Source: Sipunculus nudus (taxonomy: Eukaryota > Annelida > Sipuncula > Golfingiida > Sipunculidae). Taken from it: a stretch of DNA of 64,000 bases. The notes beneath the pieces were generated by a model that was not told the origin of the DNA, searched no databases, and saw only the letters and a program-made list of their open reading frames with translations. The DNA lies in contig CM049314.1 of assembly GCA_026874595.1 (NCBI GenBank), positions 52,125,812-52,189,811 of the forward strand, in the 5' to 3' direction. How positions within the stretch are numbered: the stretch's first letter is position 1; each line of letters opens with the position of its first letter. Shown here piece by piece: positions 56,835-64,000 of this stretch. The position numbers and the translations under genes were made by a program.

Positions 56835-58209
56835 CAGTCTGACCACACTACATTGTGTTGTGATTACTGGACAGTCTGACTACATGACATTGTGCTTATG
56901 ATTATTGGACAGTCTGACCACACGACACTGTGTTGTGATTACTGGACAGTCTGACCACATGACATTGTGTTGTGATTACTGGACAGTTTGACCACACTAC
57001 ATTGTGTTGTGATTACTGGACAGTCTGACTTCATGACCTTGTGCTTGTGATTACTGGACAGTCTGACCACACGACATTGTGTTGTGATTACCGGACAGTC
57101 TGACCATACTACATTGTGTTGTGATTACTGGACAGTCTGACCACACTACATTGTGTTGTGATTACTGGACAGTCTGACCACACTACATTGTGTTGTGATT
57201 ACTGGACAGTCTGACTACATGACATTGTGCTTATGATTATTGGATAGTCTGACCACACTACATCGTGTTGTGATTACTGGACAGTCTGAGCACACAACAT
57301 TGTCTTGTGATAACTTGACAGTCTGACTACATGACATGGTGCTTGTGATAACCGGACAGTCTGACCACACTACTTTGTGTTATGATTACTGGACAGTCTG
57401 ACCACATGACATTGAGCTTGTGATTACTGGACAGTCTAACCACACGACATTGTGTTGTGATTACTGGACAGTTTGACCACACTACATTGTATTGTGATTA
57501 CTGGACAGTCTGGCCACACTACATTGTGTTGTGATTACTGGACAGTCTGACCATACTACATTGTGTTGTGATTACTGGACAGTCTGACTACATGACATTG
57601 TGCTTATGATTATTGGACAGTCTGACCACACGACAATGTGTTGTGATTACTGGACAGTCTGACCACACTACATTGTGTTGTGATTACTGGACAGTCTGAC
57701 CACACTACATTGTGTTGTGATTACTGCACAGTCTGACCACACTACATTGTGTTGTGATTACTGGACAGTCTGACCACACTACATTGTGTTGTGATTACTT
57801 GACAGTCTGACTACACAACATGATGCTTGTGATAACCAGACAGTCTGACGACACTACTTTGTGTTGTGATTACCGGACAGTCTGACTACATGACATTGAG
57901 CTTGTGATTACTGGACAGTCTGACCACACGACATTGTGTTGTGATTACTGGACAGTCTGACCACACTACATTGTATTGTGATTACTGGACAGTCTGGCCA
58001 CACTACATTGTGTTGTGATTACTGGACAGTCTGACCATACTACATTGTGTTGTGATTACTGGACAGTCTGACTACATGACATTGTGCTTATGATTATTGG
58101 ACAGTCTGACCACACGACACTGTGTTGTGATTACTGGGCAGTCTGACCACACTACATTGTGTTGTGATTACTGGACAGTCTGACCACACTACATTGTGTT
58201 GTGATTACT
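56835..58209 (+). repeat. 37-bp minisatellite, about 37 units
   Basis: Unit CAGTCTGACCACACTACATT + GTGTTGTGATTACTGGA. Marker units (ctacatgacattgtgcttatgattatt) recur near 56876, 57212, 57588 and 58070, indicating block duplication. The array starts exactly at the break of the Helitron. Confidence 0.96.
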
Positions 58210-58214
58210 TTGTT

Positions 58215-59052
58215 TTAAGTCAGAACCAAATTTTCAACCTTATTTTTTTTAAAATTTCAGATTTAAACAGATTAAATACTTAAATTTACATGCTATGAAA
58301 ATTAAATCATCAGTATTTGCAGGAAAAAAGTGCCATGGTCAAAGTTTGGCAAAATCTGAGGAACTGATTTTATTTATATAGTAATAACTTTAAAAAATTT
58401 TTTTTTTAATCTAATTTTGGGTTTACAATTAAAATTTTAATTAAACAAAGTTATATACTTTGAAAAAAAAGTCTCTAGCTTCAAAAATTTTCATGTCGAG
58501 TGGGTAAATATTTTTCCTGATTTTTTACCAAGTCCATTATGTTCAGGCCCATAACTTAGAGAAATTACTCTGAACAGACTTCATTTCTGGCAAGTATATA
58601 GGAAATATATAGGAGAATACTTATGGTAAAAATATTTAGAAAAAAAATATGTGCTTTTCATATTAGGCATTCTAAAGTGTGATAATAGGTTTCAATGGAA
58701 TATTTAGTGAAAGTGTTTAATAAAAAATTAGATCCAATTGAACAAATGTGAACAAAAATTGAACAAAAACTACTGAACTGTCAACAGTTTATCAAAAAGC
58801 CAACCAATGATCATGGTAATAATATACATCTTATGTTCACAAAATGCTTACATGCTTCAATTTTAACATTAGGAAATGCATGGCTTGGTCACAAAATATT
58901 ATTTGCAACAATTTCTTACTCAACAGTACAAACTAATCATGTCAACCAGCCATGGCCTATATTGCCTTTTCCTCTAAGACTATCCCCATTTGATATTATT
59001 TTTGACCTTCAAGGTCATCTTCAGCTGAGCACAGTGACGCATGGGTCCCTTG
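58215..59052. repeat. R1 fragments in opposite orientations
   Basis: 58215-58715 is R1 body in reverse orientation (aaaaaagtgccatggtcaaa is the reverse of tttgaccatggcac...). At about 58716 the sequence switches to the forward R1 3' part (agatccaattgaacaaatgt) down to the tail GCTGAGCACAGTGACGCATG + GGTCCC. It contains a good copy of the 21960-22223 segment. Confidence 0.75.
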
Positions 59053-59354
59053 TTGGAGGGGGTATGCATTAGTTATTTGAGGATACTATAGCATCTGATG
59101 CCAAGAATTTTCTAGTTCTGTGTGGATGCTGTGTTCAGAGTAGAAATGAGATGTGCCATCTAGTGGGTGATATTCCAGGTTGTCAGACCAGGATATATGT
59201 TTGGAACAAACTACATGAACTATGGCTCTGTTTTGGCAATGACAGTTAGTTATGGATAGTAATATAAGCAGGGTTCGGTATATGAAAATATGAAGTTAAT
59301 ATGAAGGACTGGAAGAGTCATGACAGAGGGCAAGGAGAAAGTCCCATCTTGTTA

Positions 59355-60426
59355 CTGTGGTTGGCTTGAAACTGTGGTGGTTTCAAATTCACAATATTTG
59401 CGGTAGAGTGAAAAATCGCGAAATTAAAACCACGCAGATATGAAACCTTGCTGTCATGGGAAAATTGTCTCTGTAGTTGCCATTATTTGGCAATAGTGGG
59501 CATTAGTGGAAAATAAATATAATCCAAATGATGATCATGTTTATCGCAGCGTGCGACCTGTCCACAATCTAGCTTTATATAAAAAAAATACTTGGTTCTC
59601 AACCTGCAGTTCTACATGTCAGATTTTATTCATTATTCAAGTATCATATAAGATGTCTTGGTGGAATTGCTTTTACTCTCCCCGCTTATGCTTTTTCGGC
59701 TGTCGGTCAGTCTGTTCATGTTCGCTTGGAATAATCTGCTCTTTCTTCACATTCACACTCACAGAGATCAGGCAGGCCTACCGTGTGGCCGCTAGCTAGA
59801 GCCCCTTCCGAAACCAACTTGCTATATCCATAGACCATAGTTTCAGTAATGTAATCCAGACTTGATATGAACAAGGTAGAGTTGAGGGCCATGTTTATAT
59901 TGATATGTAATGGCTAAGCTGTGAAACCAATGCCCCTTTGAAGCGGCCAGATCCTGGCAGTGACGGTCATTGTTATCTGTTATTTGAGCAAAACATGAGC
60001 ATCATTTTGTACTCATCGCCAGCTCATTCCGAGTAAAAATACCCTCATCAGAGTAGCTTGTTGAACTAAATGGAGGCCCGTTTTCCTGTCAAGACTAACA
60101 CGGTTTCTTGACCAAAGCATTATTTATCACAGTGACAACTGCACTGACAGGTGAGCTGTGGGGAACTTTGAAGGGCTTTCCGGTGTTTAACTCTGACCAG
60201 AGGGGGGAAACCCCCGTTAATTAGTTTACAGAAACATTCATTGGCTGTGAGCATGGTAAATGGGGCCATACAAGCAGGTAACTTTGTGTAATAGAAAATT
60301 GTTACCTATTTTGGTGTTTTATTTAAATATTAATATTTGCACCATCGCAAAAATGGAACCATGTGAAACTATGAAAAGTTGCTAGAGCGCGAAAATTCAG
60401 CCCCGTAAATATAAAGCCAACCACAG
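59355..60426. mobile_element. TA-flanked TIR element, 1.07 kb
   Basis: Ends CTGTGGTTGGCTT (59355-59367) and AAGCCAACCACAG (60414-60426) are perfect 13-bp inverted repeats bounded by TA on both sides (59353-59354 and 60427-60428), as for Tc1/mariner-type insertions. Just inside, 'cgcgaaattaaaaccacgc' and 'agagcgcgaaaattcagccc' are also roughly inverted. The start CTGTGG is shared with the element at 31514. The 97-aa frame at 59506-59799 resembles nothing I know; no transposase. Confidence 0.82.
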
Positions 60427-60533
60427 TATTTTGTCAGGATGTAATTGGACATCCAACAAACTCATACAGGCAAGGATGATACACAAAGATCATCCATTTA
60501 CCTGAGCATGACTAAACGTCAGCTGAACTGATT

Positions 60534-60850
60534 CCTTCACAACCCCATTGTACAGAGCTGAGGACCTCACAACCCCCATTATAGAAAGCTGAGGGCCTCA
60601 CAACCTCCATTGTAGAGAGCTGAGGGCCCCACAACCCCCATTGTAGAGAGCTGAGGGCCCCACAACCTCCATTGTAGAGGGCTGAGGGCCCTACAACCCC
60701 CATTGTAGAGAGCTGAGGGCCCCACAACCCCCATTGTAGAGAGCTGAGGGCCCCACAACCTCCATTGTAGAGGGCTGAGGGCCCTACAACCCCCATTGTA
60801 GAGAGCTAACGGCCTCATTACCCCCATTGTAGAGAGCTGAGGGCCTCACA
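60534..60850 (+). repeat. 31-bp minisatellite, left block
   Basis: About ten units of GAGGGCCTCACAACCCCCAT + TGTAGAGAGCT. It is interrupted after TCACA at 60850 by a TIR element and continues at 62368. The 94-aa minus frame (repeated MGVVGPSALYNGGCGALSSLQ-type segments) is a repeat translation. Confidence 0.95.
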
Positions 60851-62367
60851 CAGGCATGGCCAAATTTGAAATTTGGGTAACCCATTTTCGGGTTACCCAA
60901 TTTTGAAATGGGGTAACCCATTTTGTTTGGGACCCATTCCATTTTCAGATCACATCGACACATAAGCAAATATGTGATTGAGCCAGTGATTGTTATAACT
61001 TAAATGTTAGAAATAAAGATTCAATTGAAAAAAAACTTAGTTTCATATGGTTTATTCAATAAACTGTCAACAGGGTGGAGAGACTCCTTAAATTGCCTGA
61101 ATTAAGCATATAGTGGGGTTTTCTTACATAACATGTATCAGTACCCACCCCATTTGTGTAACTCTAAATCATGCTGATAGATTAGTAGCTGGTGTTTTTT
61201 AAAATTAAAAAGAGCTATATGTAAAACATGTGCACCAGCTTTTACAAGCAAATTAGACAGATGAAAGCTGCCTCCCCCATGCCTTACAAATTTGTGAAAA
61301 TGCTGAAAATTAAGACTGCACTTTTATCTATTTAATTAAAAATAAAGTTCATTTGAAGACCAACAAATTTACATGTTTTGCCTTTTGATTCCTGTTTGCG
61401 TGCATTTTGTTTTCTCAATTTAAATACATTATGTTAACAACATATTCTGTGCTTTAAAAAAAACATAGGTTCAGTGATATTTTTTAAATTGTTGTACCAA
61501 TCGTTAACAAACTTTTCTCTTTGTTATTTGCAATTATATGTTATAAAATAAAGTCATGGGAAAGTAATGATATCGGCCAGTGGGGTACGTGTAGACAACG
61601 TGGCTTGCCAGTATCTAAATTGAAAATTCTCAAAATTATAAATCTAAAAAATTGATATTCCAAATATGATATTTGATAGTTTTTGCTGATTTTCATAAAA
61701 CAATTCTTATCCGTAATCTAGTCTGAAAGTTTATTAATATAAGTTGTATAAACTCATAGACTGTGGTGATCATTGCACCCACTACGTTGAATCTCTTTCG
61801 ATGTCACTTCTTTTGTGTGTATTTGAAAACGATCTCGCCCTGTGAAGGAGTTATGAGGCCAAAATACAACTGATGAAATTGTATGGGAATGCATACAAAC
61901 CCATGCAACTGCTGATTTTCGCGGGAAATTAAAGCGAGAGAATGTGTCATTGTCACAAAGTTCGTCAGTACAGCATTCGAGAACAACCCAGTTTCTTTTG
62001 GCTATTCCAGCACACGAACACACCCCCTATACGGCGGTCTCTATACCATATAATCCCAGGGAATTGAAGCAAATCGTGGAACGGCATAGACTGGTATCCC
62101 GCTCTATTTTGCTGTGAATTGGTTACCATAAATATGCGGTTAAGCCCCGTTGTTCTGCATGCAAAGGGTACACTTTGGGAAAGTTGAACGCAAATTGAAA
62201 GAAAATATTCAGGATATTTTTTTCTGCGAGAAATATTTATAAATATCATCAATATTCATAGCTTTTGCCTAGGAAATTTAGGTGAATGAAAAATCGTTCG
62301 CCCTAAATCCAGTTTGGGTAACCTCCGGGCAAACAAAATGATCGTTCGCCCAATTTGGCCATGCCTG
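60851..62367. mobile_element. 1.5-kb TIR element inserted in the 31-bp array
   Basis: Perfect 16-bp inverted ends CAGGCATGGCCAAATT (60851-60866) and AATTTGGCCATGCCTG (62352-62367). Flanks TCACA (60846-60850) and TCATA (62368-62372) look like a 5-bp target duplication with one later change; an intact array unit reads GGGCCTCACAACCTCC across this point. Next to the left end is a hairpin GGGTAACCC...GGGTTACCC. Minus-strand frames at 61754-62023 and 61965-62252 show no known domain. Non-autonomous; superfamily uncertain (CAGG ends are hAT-like). Confidence 0.85.
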
Positions 62368-63071
62368 TCATAACCTCCATGGTAGAAACCTGAGGGCCTC
62401 ACAACCTCCATTGTAGAGAGCTGAGGGCCTCATAACCCCCTTTGTAGAGAGCTGAGGGCCTCATAACCCCAATTGTAGAAAGCCAAGGGCCCGACAACCT
62501 CCATCGTATAGAGCTGAGGGCCTCACAACCCCCATTGTAGAGAGCTAAAGGCCTCACAACCCCCATTGAAGAGAGCTGAGGGCCTCACAACCCCCATTGT
62601 AGAGAGCTGAGGGCCTCACAACCTCCATTGTAGAGGGCTGAGAGCCCCATAACCCCCATTATAGAGAGCTGAGGGTCTCACAACCCCCATTATAGAGAGC
62701 TGAGGGCCTCACAACATCCATTGTAGAGAGCTGAGGGCCTCACAACCTCCATTGTAGAGAGCTGAGGGCCCCACAACCCCCATTGTAGAGAGCTGAGGGC
62801 CCCACAACCCCCATTGTACAGAGCTGAGGGCCTCACAACCCCCATTGTACAGAGCTGAGGGCCTCACAACATCCATTGTAGAGAGCTGAGGGCTTCACAG
62901 CCTCCATTGTAGAAGGTTGAGGGCCACACAACCTCCACTGTAGAGGGTTGAGGGCCTTAAAACCTCCATTTTAGAGGGCTGAGGGCCTTAAAACCTCCAT
63001 TTTAGAGGGCTGAGGGCCTCACAAACCCAATTGTAGAGGGCTGAGGGTCTCACAAACCCAATTTTTAGAGG
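62368..63071 (+). repeat. 31-bp minisatellite, right block
   Basis: About 22 more units of GAGGGCCTCACAACCTCCAT + TGTAGAGAGCT, diverging to the right (TTTTAGAGGGC, CACAAACCCAATTG). Same array as 60534-60850. Confidence 0.95.
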
Positions 63072-63131
63072 CCATTTGACTGTCTGCGGAGTTAAAGGTT
63101 AAACCGAAGAAATATACTGTGGCTGATTTTT

Positions 63132-64000
63132 AGCTCAGCTGACTATAAGTCATCTCAGCTATAGTCGTGGTCCATTGTCCGTTGTCCGTCTGTCTGTCTG
63201 TCTGTCCGTCCGTCTGTTCGGATGTCCGTCTGTAAGAATGGCACGTTTTGACACCATTGGACCTACGAATCTGAAATTCGGCATACAGTTAGATGTCCTC
63301 AAAATCTCCTACCATGCCAAAAATTGGGTCAATAGGACTTCTTTCCTTCGAGATATTAAGGAAAAACCTCAATTTTTTATTAGAAATCTATTTTCACACT
63401 TCAGGACTCCCTTATATCAAAACCACTCGTCTGGTTTTCTTCATATTTACTATAAATATTCCTCTATATAGTTCCTATTTACATGCCAGAAATTTAGTCA
63501 GTATTATTTAATTTAAAAAAGTTATGGGCCCAAACATAATGGACTTTGTAAAAAAATCAGGAAAGATATATGGTCACTTAAGACCAAAAGTGTTCAAGGT
63601 AGGGACTTTTTTTCAGTAATACAACTTTAATTGATCAAAATTTAATTGTATACCAAAAATTAGATCGAAATCTGTCAAATATTTTTAAATATTGGCAAAA
63701 ATATAAAATTAGTACCTTAAATTTTGCCCAAGTTTGACCATGGCATGTTTTTTCCCTGTAACTGCTGAGGATTTAATTTTCAAAGCATGTTTTGTTACCA
63801 TGTCTACTGTTAACACCAAAAATTTGAAACCACTTGATCAAAAACTGTAGATTTTATTCAAGTTTTCAAGCACCATGTCACATATTGTGTACATCAAGCT
63901 AATGTTATGCAGTTTGCTAGAGCTCAGCTCCCCAGCTTCAGCTCTTAAGTTCCGTAAATTTGGCATACAGTTAGATGTCTCCAAAATCCCCTACCATGCC
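63132..64000 (+). repeat. Third R1b repeat, cut by the window end
   Basis: Head hairpin AGCTCAGCTGACTATAAGTC, a GTCCGTCTGTCTGTC stretch, then the same order of phrases as 42272 and 49683, through 'agagctcagctccccagctt' to the end. More diverged than the other two copies. Confidence 0.85.

Noticed and set aside
59506-59799. 97-aa ORF
   Set aside because: Inside a TIR element, no known domain, and the Met start has no support.
60512-60827. Minus ORFs of repeated GPSALYNGG type
   Set aside because: Translation of the 31-bp array only.

Overview
This is animal nuclear DNA, not prokaryotic. It is AT-rich, its coding capacity is split into short exons with GT-AG borders, and most of it is intron filled with dispersed repeats, nested transposons and long minisatellite arrays. 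The repeat content (CR1/Jockey-type LINEs, Helitrons with TC...CTAG ends, TIR elements, aggtca-rich repeats) suggests a marine invertebrate such as a mollusc, brachiopod or amphioxus. I cannot place it more precisely.

One host gene explains all convincing host coding sequence. Eight + strand exons (2041-2225, 7452-7602, 8265-8496, 25459-25661, 29283-29396, 36692-36881, 38326-38459, 47036-47179) form an unbroken phase chain of 450 complete codons. The protein is low in complexity and rich in Ser, Thr, Pro, Val, Ala and Gln. Its order of short motifs matches, from memory, the central region of SAP130, a Sin3/HDAC corepressor subunit. The first exon(s) lie upstream of the window and the C-terminal exons downstream, so everything after 47179 appears to be intron.

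Layout: 1-2040 is an intron ending in a 36-bp array that runs up to the exon A acceptor. 2226-7451 holds dispersed repeats. 7452-8496 holds exons B and C. 8497-25458 is a 17-kb intron with a MITE, repeats, 22-bp and 34-bp arrays, a Helitron nested in another repeat, and a 64-bp array that runs into exon D. 25662-36691 holds a 62-bp array, a decayed reverse transcriptase fragment, exon E, a second Helitron, and a nearly full-length CR1-like LINE (minus strand) inside a TA-flanked TIR element. 36692-47179 holds exons F, G and H. 47180-64000 holds more arrays, two nearly identical 2.6-kb repeats and three TIR elements.

The most striking pattern is that minisatellites sit on, or directly against, five splice junctions of this one gene (exon A acceptor, B donor, D acceptor, G donor, H acceptor). 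In three of them the splice site itself is part of the repeated unit, which creates tens of decoy sites, and many of these are disarmed by mutation or lead straight into stop codons. The second clear result is structural proof of a Helitron insertion: its empty target site is preserved in another copy of the same host repeat inside this window.
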